A DNA stretch of 64,000 nt from Diacronema lutheri. Taxonomy: Eukaryota; Haptophyta; Pavlovophyceae; Pavlovales; Pavlovaceae. The translations under genes and the position numbers were made by a program. The notes below the pieces were generated by a model. That model saw only the letters and a program-made list of their open reading frames with translations. It did no database searches and was not told the DNA's origin. The stretch spans positions 18,652-82,651 of the forward strand of contig JAGTXO010000083.1 of NCBI GenBank assembly GCA_019448385.1, in the 5' to 3' direction. Positions 22,120-32,300 of the stretch are shown here, piece after piece; position 1 is the first letter of the stretch, and each line of letters begins with the position of its first letter.

Positions 22120-23703
22120 CTACACGTGAGGCACCGCCGGCAGATCGCTCGCCAAGCGGCGCGTGCCCATGCCCGCGTGCACGTCCCCCTCGTCCGGCGG
22201 CTCATGCTCGTCGGAGCTCAACCGGACCGGACCGCGCCATCTCCGCTCCGCGCGGCGGCGGCGGTGCGCGAGGCAGCGCATGCAGGCGAGCGCGAGCACG
22301 CAGCCGACGACCGCCGCGCCGCAGATCGCCGCGGCGGCTGCGCCGGCTTGCAGCGCGAGCGCGCCGGCGGGAGGCGCGGACGGCGCGGCGTGCGGGGGCA
22401 GCGCGCACAACTCCGCCTTCCCGATGGCGTAGTGCACGACATGCGCGCTCTCGCCGGGCCACGCGCAGCTGACGGGCAGCGCGACGAGCGGCTCGGCGCC
22501 AAGCTCGTCGCACGCGTACTCGACCGCGCCCGTCGCGCTTTCCTCGCGTAGCGCGCAGAGGCGCGCTGCGGGCGCGAGTGCCGCCATTGCCCGTGCGCGC
22601 GAGGGCTCTGCAAGGAAACCGCCGATGAGCGCGCGCACGAGGTTGGGCGAGGCGGTGCCGAGGCCGTGCACGGGGAGCAGGTGCTGCGGCAGCACGACGG
22701 ACACCGCATTGCGCAGGCCCTGGGCACGCATGGCCGCGAAGCAGCTGCCGCGCAGCGGAGGCGCGCTCGCGTCCGCGGCGGCCACCTCCGCCGCGACCGA
22801 CGCGTTGCGCGCGGCGGAGAAGAAAGGGTCGCGCTCGCTCACGAGCGCGAGGAGCGGGCTGGACGGCGCACACTCGCCCGCGCAGATCGCCAGACCCTCC
22901 GCGCAGCTCATGAAGTAGTTCGCCTCGCACGACCACTGCAGCACGAGGCGGCCGCTCAGCGTCGCGCCGTGCGCGTCCGCGTCGGCGAACCGCGCGGCCA
23001 CCATGCCGCCCTCGCTCGCGCCGGCGAGGAAGAGCTTGCGCCCGTTGCGCAGCGAAGCCGGGAGCAGGCGGAACGCCTCGGACAGCTCGCGCCGCCGCAG
23101 TTCAAAGATGCGCTCGTAGTACGAGGCCCATCCGGACCGATCAATGAGGATGGCGCGCGCGGACGACGCGTAGCAGCCCGCGCGGCCGCCGGTGTTGATC
23201 GGCTGGCACGCGCTCGCGTAGACGTTGTTGGCGCACCAGAAGCTGTCCGTGCCGCTCGCCTCTGCCGCGCGGATCGCCGCTGCTAGGTCGGCGACCGGCG
23301 CGCGCACGCGCACACCGAGCGCGCCGCCCGCCATCGAGTCGGGCGCGATCACAACGTACCCGCGCGCGGCGATCATCGTAACGTACTTCCAGTTGTCGCC
23401 GATGAGGCCGGACGAGCCGTGTGCAAAGACCACCGCGCCGCAGCCGCACGCGAGGTCGGCGCGCGCCGGCAGCTCGGCCAGCCGGCCGAGCCACAGCCGC
23501 TCGGCGCCCGACCGGCTGCGCACGTTGGGCTCGACGCGCAGCAGCTCGACGCACGCGCTCGGCAGCGCGACGAACGCGGCGTCGTACGCGTAGCGGTAGG
23601 CCGATGTCTCGGGCGGCAGCGGCGGGAAGGTGAGCGTGCCGCCCGTGCCCGTCGCGATGCTGAGCGGCGCGCTCGCGTTTCTGCTGCACGCGAACGGCGC
23701 CAT
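22120..23703 (-). CDS. Secreted or membrane-anchored alpha/beta hydrolase
   Basis: 527 residues from the ATG at 23703, one exon. The hydrolase core shows an oxyanion-type FAHGSSGL strand and the nucleophile elbow GASEGG (serine of GxSxG); an Asp/His pair is plausible at LVSERDPFF and LPQHLLPVHGLG. It has many Cys, suggesting a luminal or extracellular fold. The C-terminus has a hydrophobic helix (AICGAAVVGCVLALACM) followed by RRRRAERRWR, so it is probably a membrane protein with the enzyme on the non-cytosolic side. It resembles the dienelactone hydrolase/platelet-activating-factor hydrolase group in layout. The substrate is unknown. Confidence 0.7.
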   Translation of the reverse strand: MAPFACSRNASAPLSIATGTGGTLTFPPLPPETSAYRYAYDAAFVALPSACVELLRVEPNVRSRSGAERLWLGRLAELPARADLACGCGAVVFAHGSSGLIGDNWKYVTMIAARGYVVIAPDSMAGGALGVRVRAPVADLAAAIRAAEASGTDSFWCANNVYASACQPINTGGRAGCYASSARAILIDRSGWASYYERIFELRRRELSEAFRLLPASLRNGRKLFLAGASEGGMVAARFADADAHGATLSGRLVLQWSCEANYFMSCAEGLAICAGECAPSSPLLALVSERDPFFSAARNASVAAEVAAADASAPPLRGSCFAAMRAQGLRNAVSVVLPQHLLPVHGLGTASPNLVRALIGGFLAEPSRARAMAALAPAARLCALREESATGAVEYACDELGAEPLVALPVSCAWPGESAHVVHYAIGKAELCALPPHAAPSAPPAGALALQAGAAAAAICGAAVVGCVLALACMRCLAHRRRRAERRWRGPVRLSSDEHEPPDEGDVHAGMGTRRLASDLPAVPHV

Positions 23704-23727
23704 CCTTGCGGGTCTCAACGCCGCGCG
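23704..23727. promoter_or_regulatory. 24-base spacer between divergent hydrolase and MFS genes
   Basis: The ATGs at 23703 (-) and 23728 (+) are the closest head-to-head pair in the window. If both starts are right, the promoter is internal to at least one gene, or an upstream non-coding exon exists. Confidence 0.4.
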
Positions 23728-25083
23728 ATGCCGTCGCGGGCGACGCGGCCATCGGCCGAGGCCGATCGGCGGCAGAGCATCCGGGCGTGGACGTGCTACG
23801 CGGCGATTGGGTACGTGGCGGTGACTGTCACGGTCGTCGGGCTCACGCTGGACCAGCTCGCCCAGCTCGTCGGCGTACGCGGCGGCGTCGAGCTGCGCCA
23901 AATCTTCCTTGGGCGCGGCGTGGGCGCGGTCGTGGGCACGCTCGTCAGCGGGTGGATGCTCGACCGCTTCCCGGTGAAACGGGTGGTCACGCTGTTCAGC
24001 GTGAGCTCTGCTTTGTTCCTCGCCGCCGTGCCCGCCGCGCGCACCGTCCCCGCGCTCGTGTGCCTCTTCTTTGCGGTCGGCCTCTCGGGCTCGGCGCTCG
24101 TCGTCTGCGCGACCACGAGCGCGTGCTGGGCGTTCCCGGGCGCGTCGGTCGGACCGGTGATGTCGGCGGCGGCCGCGTCATTTGGCGTCTCCTCCGCGCT
24201 GCTCCCGCTCCTCCTCCGCCCCTTCGCCGCCTCGCTGCGCGCGCAGTACACGCTGAGCAGCGGTTGCGCCATTCCGGCGCTGCTCCTCCTGGCGCTCTCG
24301 ACCGCGCCCACGCGCCCGCCGCGCCTCAGCGCGTTGCCGCGCGGTGTGGTGGAGGCGGGAGGGCTCGAGGGCGGGCCGGGTCGTCCGCCGCCCGCCGGCG
24401 CGGCCGCCGAGCTGGGCTGCGCGCCGCACGGCGGCAGCGGCGGCTGCTGCCGCTGCCGTCGGAGCACGGCCCTCACCCTGAGCGCAGGCGTCGTGCAGGT
24501 GCTGCTGCAAGGCGGCCTTTCATCGCTCATGGGCTGGATCGTCTCGTTCGGCCGGATGCACTGGGACGAGGCCGACTCCGCCTCCGCGCTCATCTCGGCG
24601 CTGCAGGGCGCGTCCACAGTCGGCTGCGTTGCTGCCGCCCACTTTCAAAAGCGCTGCGACCTCCTCGTCCTCCTCCCCGCGCAGCTCGCGGTTGCGACGG
24701 CGGGGATGCTCGCGGCGATCGCGCTTACGTCGTCGGGGAGCGCCGGCTTCGTCGCCATCGGCTGGTACGGCTTTTTCGCCGGCCCAACCGTCGCGTACTG
24801 CTCGTCACTGCTCAATACGCACGTGCGGCTCACTGGCTTTCGGATGGGCGTCGTGAGCGTCGGGATCAACGTGGGCGCCAACCTCGTGCCGTGGGGCGTG
24901 GGCTGCCTGATGAGCGCCTTTGGCCCGCTCGCGCTCGTGCTCTCCATCTGCGCCGCAAACACGCTGCTCGTCGTCGCGCTCGGCGGCGCGGCCGCGTGGA
25001 CGTGCCTCGCGCGGCGGCGTGAACCGGCGGGCGGCGTCGAGCCGCTGCTCGGCGCAAAGGAGGCGCACCGCGGATGCGACTGA
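23728..25083 (+). CDS. Major facilitator superfamily transporter
   Basis: 451 residues, one exon. There are two sets of about six hydrophobic helices. The loop after helix 2 has the MFS motif A variant GWMLDRFPVKRVV (family D-R/K-x-G-R/K), with the preceding GAVVGTLVSG. A long cytosolic Pro/Gly-rich loop (nt 24330-24460) separates the halves. The layout resembles the MFSD4/FucP-like sugar porter branch, but the substrate cannot be read. It pairs head to head with the hydrolase gene. Confidence 0.75.
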   Translation: MPSRATRPSAEADRRQSIRAWTCYAAIGYVAVTVTVVGLTLDQLAQLVGVRGGVELRQIFLGRGVGAVVGTLVSGWMLDRFPVKRVVTLFSVSSALFLAAVPAARTVPALVCLFFAVGLSGSALVVCATTSACWAFPGASVGPVMSAAAASFGVSSALLPLLLRPFAASLRAQYTLSSGCAIPALLLLALSTAPTRPPRLSALPRGVVEAGGLEGGPGRPPPAGAAAELGCAPHGGSGGCCRCRRSTALTLSAGVVQVLLQGGLSSLMGWIVSFGRMHWDEADSASALISALQGASTVGCVAAAHFQKRCDLLVLLPAQLAVATAGMLAAIALTSSGSAGFVAIGWYGFFAGPTVAYCSSLLNTHVRLTGFRMGVVSVGINVGANLVPWGVGCLMSAFGPLALVLSICAANTLLVVALGGAAAWTCLARRREPAGGVEPLLGAKEAHRGCD

Positions 25084-25109
25084 CGAAACCCCCGGCCGCC
25101 TGTAGCCTT

Positions 25110-25112
<3 letters not shown>

Positions 25113-25152
<40 letters not shown>

Positions 25153-25172
25153 AGGGGGGGGGCCGGGGGGGT
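25113..25172. repeat. Poly-G tract between convergent genes
   Basis: About 39 consecutive G (25113-25151) and further G-rich sequence to 25172 fill the 90-base gap between the MFS stop (25083) and the Lines-like stop (25174). It could form a G-quadruplex or act as a transcription barrier between converging genes; this is inference. Confidence 0.8.
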
Positions 25173-25173
25173 C

Positions 25174-26667
25174 TCAGTGAGACACGGACACGCAGAGGAG
25201 CGAGTGCCAGTCCAAACTGACGGCGTGCCCGAGGCGACGCACAAGCGGCGCCGCGCTGTAGCCGAAGGCGTGCGCAACGTCCCTGCGCCGAACCTCGTCG
25301 AGCAGCCGCCGCAAGAAGTCAAGCAACCGCTCGCCCTCGGCGCGCGTTTCCTCGGCAGGCGCGCGCGCCGGCTGCGCGCCGCATGGGGACGGGCACGCCG
25401 CTCCGGCGGCGCGGCAGAGGGCGATGAGGTATGCGGCGCACTGCGCGCCCGTCTCGGGCGCCACAAGCCAGTCGACAAGCACGCCCGCGTCCGAGCCGAT
25501 CATGGCGGACGCGCGCGCAAAGAGCCGGAACGGGCAGAGCGCGTGGGCGAGTCCGGTCGCCTCGGCGGCGGGCGAGGCGGCGGAGAGCGCGAGCTGCGGC
25601 ATCGCCGCGCTGAGCGGGAGCGCGCAGCGTAGAAGATCGAGCAGCGCGGCGTCGTCGCCAATGCACAGCTCAAGCGCCCCACCCACAAGGCTGTCGGCAA
25701 CCGCCGGCGCGAGCGCCTCGTGGTCGTGCGCGCCCGACACGCGCGCGAGTTCGAGCGCGAGGCGGCGGCAGAGGCGCAGCGCGTCGAGCGCGCGCGCGGC
25801 CGCGGCATCTGGCGCGTCAGCGGAGGCCGCCGACACGCCCGGCGTCGAAGCGTGCCGCAGCACCACGCTCGCGCGCACGAGCGCGCGCGCGGCCGCGAGA
25901 AGGACGGCGCGATCGCCGACGAGCCCGGCGCCCGACGGTGGCCATGCGTGGGCCTCGTCGCCCACGTCGGCGTGGGCGTCGGCGTGGGCGGAGCGGCGTG
26001 CGCGCGACCACGCCGCAGCGGACAGCACGACTGTCGCGCTCGCTTCGAGCTCCAGCTCGGGGAGCGTGCCATAGAGCTTGAGGAAGTTGCCAAATGCCGC
26101 GCGCGCTCCGCACTGGAGGGGGCTGCACGCGCCGCCGAGCGGCGCGAGCGCGCGCGCGCACGCGTTGTGAAGCTCGGCGCAAGAAGCGGCGCTACCTTGC
26201 GCGTTTCTCGGTGCAAACTCGTCCCGCCCGGCATCCACGCCGCCGTCGCCGACGGCCTGCAGCGCGCTGGCGCACAGCTCGAGCAGCGCGTGGGCAACGT
26301 TGGACGAGCGACGCGCCGTCGCGCGCGTCACAAGCCCCCCGGCCGCGTCGACGAGGCGAGGAAGAGCGGCGCGCACGAGCTGCGCGGCGGATTTTGCGCT
26401 CGCGAGGGTAGAGAGCAGCAGTAGCGCGCGCTCTTCGTCGTACGTGCGCTCGGCGCGCGTAACATCGTTGAGCAGCTCGACGGTGAGCGCGCGCACGCTC
26501 CGTCCATCCCGCAGTTGCGCGCGCGCGGGCGAGGCGCGTGGCGCGCACAGCGCGCGGCGGAGGCGTTGCCGCGCACGGAAGGCGCGCAAATTGGCTGGCA
26601 CGCGACTCGCGCCCTCGCGCTCCGCGGCGCGCGCGCTCGCGCGCAGGTCTGCGAAAATTCCGTCCAT
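25174..26667 (-). CDS. Lines-like armadillo-type protein, tentative
   Basis: 497 residues from the ATG at 26667, one exon, almost wholly alpha-helical and Ala/Leu-rich. The C-terminal part, with LVDWLVAPETGAQ, then RLLDFLRRLLDEV and a YSAAPLVRRL ending, resembles the C-terminal region of the Lines family of metazoans and plants. The N-terminal half has repeated helices as expected for an armadillo-like fold. Lines proteins have no defined biochemical activity. If the match fails, this is simply a conserved helical protein of unknown function. Confidence 0.45.
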   Translation of the reverse strand: MDGIFADLRASARAAEREGASRVPANLRAFRARQRLRRALCAPRASPARAQLRDGRSVRALTVELLNDVTRAERTYDEERALLLLSTLASAKSAAQLVRAALPRLVDAAGGLVTRATARRSSNVAHALLELCASALQAVGDGGVDAGRDEFAPRNAQGSAASCAELHNACARALAPLGGACSPLQCGARAAFGNFLKLYGTLPELELEASATVVLSAAAWSRARRSAHADAHADVGDEAHAWPPSGAGLVGDRAVLLAAARALVRASVVLRHASTPGVSAASADAPDAAAARALDALRLCRRLALELARVSGAHDHEALAPAVADSLVGGALELCIGDDAALLDLLRCALPLSAAMPQLALSAASPAAEATGLAHALCPFRLFARASAMIGSDAGVLVDWLVAPETGAQCAAYLIALCRAAGAACPSPCGAQPARAPAEETRAEGERLLDFLRRLLDEVRRRDVAHAFGYSAAPLVRRLGHAVSLDWHSLLCVSVSH

Positions 26668-26706
26668 CGGCCGCGCAGCGAGTCCTCATCAGTCTCGGGG
26701 GCGCGA

Positions 26707-26740
26707 CAGTCAAGACTGACAGTCAAGACTGACAGTCACG
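26707..26740. repeat. 14-base triplicate upstream of the Lines-like gene
   Basis: Three near copies of ACAGTCAAGACTG-type sequence occur in the less GC-rich spacer 26668-26932, between the Lines-like start and the OSCP stop. They may mark a promoter region or a small slippage repeat. Confidence 0.5.
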
Positions 26741-26932
26741 ACTCGGTTTTCTTCTCCAGGATACCAAGCCGCGCGCACGGCCGTACAGCCAGATGCGCGT
26801 GGCCCCGCATCGACTGTCTTTCACCCTCTTCGTGGTATGGGCGTTTTCTGCTGCGAGCGTCCGCGCTCCGGGCCGGAGCGGCAGTCCGCACGTCCACCCG
26901 CAGTCCTCGCGGGCCGCGGCGCGCGCCTGCGC

Positions 26933-28383
26933 TCAGGCGCCCACGCCCGACAGCGCCGCCTTGATCTTCTTGAGCTTGTTGCCGTAGCTGCCGCGTGCGC
27001 GCGCGCGCAAGACGCGGTGGAGGTGGCCGGAGGCACGCGCGGTATGAACGGTGTGAGCGCGTGCGTGTACAGCGCGCGCGCCTCCCCGCCCGACCATGCG
27101 CGGCGCTGCGCTGGGCATGGCGCAAGACCACCCTGCCATCCCCCCCCCCCCCCCCCCCCCCCCTCTATCCCCCCCCCTCCCCCCCCCCCGGCTCGCGCGC
27201 GGCACATCAAGCATCGAAAGAGGTTGCGCATCGAGCCGTGACCTGCCGCCGCGCCGGAGTGTCGCGGCGAGGCGCGCAGAGCCGCGCGGCGGTGCGAGGG
27301 CGGGGCAGCTGCGTACGACTTGTCGAGGATCTTGTCGCCATAATCGACAATGTAGCCCTTGATGAGCTCGGGGTCGTACATGCGTACGATGCGCACCTTC
27401 TGCCACGGGAAGAACTCCTGCTTGATCGAATCGACGATCGCCTTCTCCTCCAGGTCGGGCAGCACCTGCGTCGCGCGTGGCCGGGGGCGCCCAAGCTCAG
27501 CTGCGGTGGGCGCCGTGCGCTGAGTGGTGACGATGGCGGCGAGCAGGCGATGCGCAGCCCTTGGGGTTGGGGGCGGGGGGGGGGGGGGGGGGGGGGGGGG
27601 GAGGTTCCGAGCGGGGGCGCGTGCGGCGCGGCTTCCACGCCCTGCCCGCGGGCGGCCTGCGTGCGCGCCATTACGCGGCATCAGGGGCCAAAGCCACCCC
27701 CTTAGGGTGTGTGTGCACCACGGCCACCCTTCTGGTGGCGCCACGGCGTGACCGCGCTGCGCGCGCACCCTCGCGGCCGTGAGCGTGACGGTCAGCTCGC
27801 CCGACGCGGACGCGGTGAGCGCTCCAAAGCTGTGCGCGATCGGCATGAGGAACTTTGTGCGCGACGAGCTGGCGAGCACGCCGAGGAAGTGCTTGGTGGT
27901 CGTGCACAGGCCGAGCGCGGTGGCGACGCCCTCGATGCCCTTCGTCCGGTCCGCGCGCGAGACCGTCGGCGACGACAAAAAGCTGGCGACCGTCGCGGAC
28001 GTGTTTGCGGCCGCGACGAGCTTCTTGAGATCCGCGTCAACCTTGCCCAACTCCTTGGCCTTGACGGCCGAGTTGTACAGACCGGTGGCGTAACGGCCGG
28101 CGACGCCGTAGAGCTTGAGCGGCGCGGCGCCGGACACGTCGTCGAGCGACTTGGACTCGCCCTTGCTCCCCAGGTAGTCCGCCTCCTCCTGCAGGATCCA
28201 CGCGTTGAGCTCGGCGAGCTTGCCGTCGTACCGCATCGCAAGCTGCGCGGGCGTGAGACCCGGCACCTCAGCACCCAAGTCCTTGGCGGCCGGGCCAAAC
28301 ACCGCCTCGAGCGACGACGCTTGCCGGCGCGCGGCCGCGCTCACCAGCGCCCGCGCGGGGAGCAGCGCACGCCGAGCGAGCAT
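26933..28383 (-). CDS. Mitochondrial ATP synthase subunit OSCP (delta)
   Basis: Peripheral-stalk subunit linking F1 to the stator. Exons are 28383-27769, 27465-27317 and 26987-26933, giving 272 residues. The leader MLARRALLPARALVSAAARR is an amphipathic mitochondrial presequence. Core motifs are GVAGRYATGLYNSAVKAKEL, LKKLVAAANTS and LCTTTKHFLGVLASSSR; the C-terminal module is VLPDLEEKAIVDSI ... GYIVDYGDKILDKS. The tiny last exon adds YGNKLKKIKAAL. Both introns (303 and 329 bases) contain long G or C homopolymers. It is head to head with the TRAPPC9 gene, 134 bases apart. Confidence 0.9.
27140..27190. repeat. Poly-C tract in OSCP intron 2 (poly-G in the transcript)
   Basis: Runs of 24 and then shorter C blocks on the + strand lie inside intron 26988-27316. 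In the OSCP transcript this is poly-G, so it cannot serve as a polypyrimidine tract, unlike the tracts in most other introns here. Confidence 0.8.
27575..27601. repeat. Poly-G tract in OSCP intron 1 (poly-C in the transcript)
   Basis: About 27 consecutive G lie inside intron 27466-27768; in the sense direction this is a C run near the acceptor side. It is the second homopolymer in the same gene. Confidence 0.8.
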
Positions 28384-28517
28384 CGTTCTGCCGATGAGGG
28401 CCCCCTTCGGCTTGCGAGGGGAGAGAGAGAGAGCACACCGGGCGAACCAAAAGTTCAAGCCCCCGGACTGTGGCGGGAGGGCAGCATGGCGCCTGGCCGG
28501 TGGGGCACCCTCTGCCG
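28384..28517. promoter_or_regulatory. Presumed bidirectional promoter, OSCP and TRAPPC9
   Basis: This 134-base spacer between divergent ATGs contains a GA-repeat (GAGAGAGAGAGAG, about 28420-28434). GA-rich elements are common in promoters; a function here is inference. Confidence 0.5.
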
Positions 28518-29357
28518 ATGAGTGGTCTGCTCGACAACGGCTGGGACCTGGACGCGGACATCCTCGACGCGGCGTGCGTACGCGTTGTGCTCGTCCGCTG
28601 CGGCGCCACCACCGACGCTGAGTACGGCCGCCTCTGCGCACTCGTGCGCGCGTGCGCCGTCGTGGCGCCCGCGGCCGCCGAGCCGCGCGCGCCGCCGCTC
28701 GGCGAGGATGTGGCGGAGCCGGCGACGGCAGAGGCGATGCGGCTGCGCTTCCTTGGCGAGTGGGCGCTCGACGCCGAGTGCGCCGCCGCGCGCGACGAGT
28801 GGCAGCTCCTCCAGCCGCACGTGGTCGTTCGCGCCGTCATCGGCGTGTGCGCGCCCGCGTCCGTCGCCGAGCGCGCGGCCGCGTGCGCAGAGGCGCGCAA
28901 CAAGGCGGCGCGCGGCGCGCCGGGCGCGATCGTGCGCTGCTTTGCGTTCGACGCGCCCGACGATCTCTTTGCCGACGCCGCCGCCGACGCATGCGCGAGC
29001 GAGGCCGGATCGCCGCTGCTCGGCCGCCGCCGCTCGTCCTCGTCGGCGCTGTCGCACGATGGCGCCCCCGCGCTCCACGCGCAACCGCACGCACACTCGC
29101 TGCGGCTCGACACGGCGGGCGACGCGCTCGGCGGAGGGAGCGCGCCGCCATCCGCGCACACCTCGGCCACCGCCGAGCTCGCACTCGTGCCCGCCGCTCC
29201 CGAGCTCGCGTGCGTGTACGTCGAGGCGCACCTCGCAGAGCTCGCGCTCGCCGTGCGCCACGCGCTGCGCGCGGACGGCGCGCGCGTCGCCGCGCGGCTC
29301 GCCGCGGCGGCGCGTGAGCTGGCGGAGGCGGACGCGGCAGGGGCCGGGGAGGGCGGA

Positions 29358-29390
<33 letters not shown>

Positions 29391-32300
29391 AGCGGCAGCG
29401 GCGACGACGAGGAGGAGGAGGAGGAGGACACGCGGCGCGGCGCCCCCGCCGGCCGGCGCGACGAGGGCGGGAACACGGACGACACGGCCGCGCCGTCCGC
29501 CGCACCGCAGCAGCTGGTGGCTGAGTTTGGCCAGCTGCTCGGCCCGCTCGGATCGGCGGTGCTGGCCGCGCTCGGGCGCTCGCGCGCGCGCGCGCGGCTG
29601 CTCGCGCGCGCCGAGCTCGCGCGCGCGAGCCACGCGCTGCTGCGCGGCGCGCTCGGCGAAGCACTCGGCCTCTTCGCGGCCGCGCTCGACGGCACCGAGC
29701 TCGCAGCGGACGACGGCGCGCACGCGGCGGCGCTCGAGGGCGTGGCGGCGGCGCAGCTGCTCAACGGCGGCCCGTCCGCCGCGCACGCCGACGAGAAGCT
29801 GCGCGAGGCCATTCGCCGGTACGGCCGGCTGATGGTGGCGGGCGCGCAGGCGCGATGCGAGGCGACGATCCGCCTGGGCGCGCACGTCGCCGCGCTCGGC
29901 GCTGGCGCGCGTGCCGTGGGCATGCTCGTGCGCAGCGCGACGAGCGAGGGGAGCGACGGCCCGCGCGGCCCGCCGCTCGCGCGCGTGCGCATGGCCGTCG
30001 GCGCGGCGGCGTGCTGCGCGCGCATCGGCTACCCGCGGCAGGGCGCGCTGCTCGTCGGGCTCGCGGCCGCGGCGGCGGATGCGGACGGCGAGCTGCGCGC
30101 GTGTGCCTTTGCGCTGCTCGCGCTGCTCGTGCCCGCCGAGCCGGGTGGCGTAGAGCGCGCGCGCGCGCACGCGCGCGCGAGCAGCGTCGCCGCCGCGCTC
30201 GGCGCGGAGCGCGCGACGGCAGGCGGAGCGCCGGCGCGCGCGCGCGCGGCGTCGGTGGCCGTGACGGCCGCGCACGCCGCGCGCGCACCCGCGTGGCGCG
30301 CGCAACTCGCGCTTGCCGTCGCGCTGCCGCGCGGCTGGGCTCGGCTGCAGGAGGGCACGCTCGCCGCCGCCGTGCGCGCGGCGCACGCGATCCTCTCGCG
30401 CCCGCGCTCGGCCGCGCACGGCGCGCAGGCCCTCCGCCGCGATGCGTGCTCCTTCGCCCTCGCCGCGCTCGACGCGCGCGTGCGCGGCGCGCGCCGGCCG
30501 CTCGGCGTGCGCGCGCAGGCGCTGCTGCTCCGCGCGGGCAGCGAGTGGGGTTGTGCGCTGTGTCCTCCGCTCCTCTTTGCGCACGCGCCGCGCGGCGACG
30601 CATGGTGCGCGGCGGCCGCGCCGCTCTGCACGCGCGCCGGTGGAGAACCAAAGCTCGGGCTGCCCGCCGTCGAGGCCGTCGTGCCGCTGCCGCTGCCGCG
30701 CGCGCGCGCGCCGCGCTGGCTGGACGAGGCGGCCACGCCCGACGGCACGGCGGCAGAGCGCGACGGCACGGCGGCAGAGCGCGACGGCACGGCGGCAGAG
30801 CGCGACGGCACGGCGGCAGAGCGCGACGGCACGGCGGCAGAGCGCGACGGCACGGCGGTAGAGCGCGACGGCACGGCGGCAGAGCGCGACGCGCCGGACG
30901 ACGCGCGCCGCGCGCCGCGGCCGACGGCGAGCGGCGGCACGTTCATCTATTCGGCGATCGAGGCGCGCGCGCGCAAGCGCGAGGCCGACGAGCGCGCGCG
31001 CGCGGCAGCGAGCGCGCGCGCGCGCGCCGGCGGTGGCATGTGCGCGCCGCCGCTGCCGCTCGAGCGCGCGCGCGTGTGGGTGTGCGGCGAGAGCGCCGAG
31101 GTGGCGGTGATCCTCTCCAACCCGTTGGCCGTGCCGCTCGAGATCTGCGCGCTCGCGCTCGAGACGGACGGCGTGCCCCTCGCCGGCGACACGGACGGCG
31201 GCGCGGCGGTGCCGTGCACCGTGCCGCCGCGCGGCTCGCTCTCGCTCCGGCTCGGCATCACGCCGCTCGCCGCGGGGCGCCTCACCGTGCGCGCGCTGCA
31301 CGTTGGCATCTGCGCGGGCGCCGCGCGCGTGCGCGTGCCGCTCGCCGCCGACGGCTCGGCCGCCGCGGCCGCCGCCGACGCGCCCGACGCGCCAGCGGGC
31401 GCGCCGGTGCGCGACGCCGCCGCCGCGGAGCCCGGCGTGTGCGTGTGCGTGTGCCCGCCGCTGCCGCTGCTCTGCGCGCGCGCGACCGGCTCCGCCGCGC
31501 AGCTGCGCACGCTGCGCGCGCTGCGCGGCGAGGTGCGCGCCATCGCGTGCTCGCTGCGCAACGTCGGCGCCGCCTCCGCGTGCGCGCTGCGCGTTGCCGC
31601 GCCGGCGGCCGGGTCGGCGGCGGCCGCCGCGCGAGCGCTCGAGGCGCAGCTGAGCGGCGCAACGTGCGAGGCGCGCGCGCTGCTGCTCGCCGACCCGGCC
31701 GACTTTCGCGACGCGTCCGCGCCGCCACTCGGCGCGCTCTGCCGCTGGCACGCGCCTGCGCCGGCCGGCGCGCCGCCGGCTGCCATTGAGGCGCGTGGCG
31801 CGCTGCTGCTGCGCGGCGAGCTGCACGCGCCGTGCGAGGACGGCGTGGGCGAGGACGGGCTGCGCGTCTCGTACGCGTCGCGCCTTCTCACGTACGCGCG
31901 CGCGCCGGCCGAGGGCGATGGCGGCAGCGGCGCTGCGCCGCGCGCGCCGCGTGCGTGCGAGCCGGGCGCGCCGGGCGCGGGGCGGTGGTGGCGCGAGGCG
32001 GGCGTGCACGTGCGCGTGCGCGTGGCGGGCGGCGTCGCGGTCCGGAGCGCGGCGGTGCTCGCGCGGCCGCGCGGCCGCACCGCCGCGGCGCGCACTGGCC
32101 CCGACGCCGCGGCGTCCGGTGGGTGCGCGGACGCAGAGCGTTGGCTCGCTATTCTGCTCGCACACGATGCGCCAGCGGGCGAGGGCGACGGCGACGGTGG
32201 CGACGGCGGCGGCGGTGGCGACGATGGCGGCGTGGGCGCGCGATCGCGCAGAACGCTCGTCGTGCGCGCCGCGCTGCTCGCGCGCGGCGCACGTGCCGGC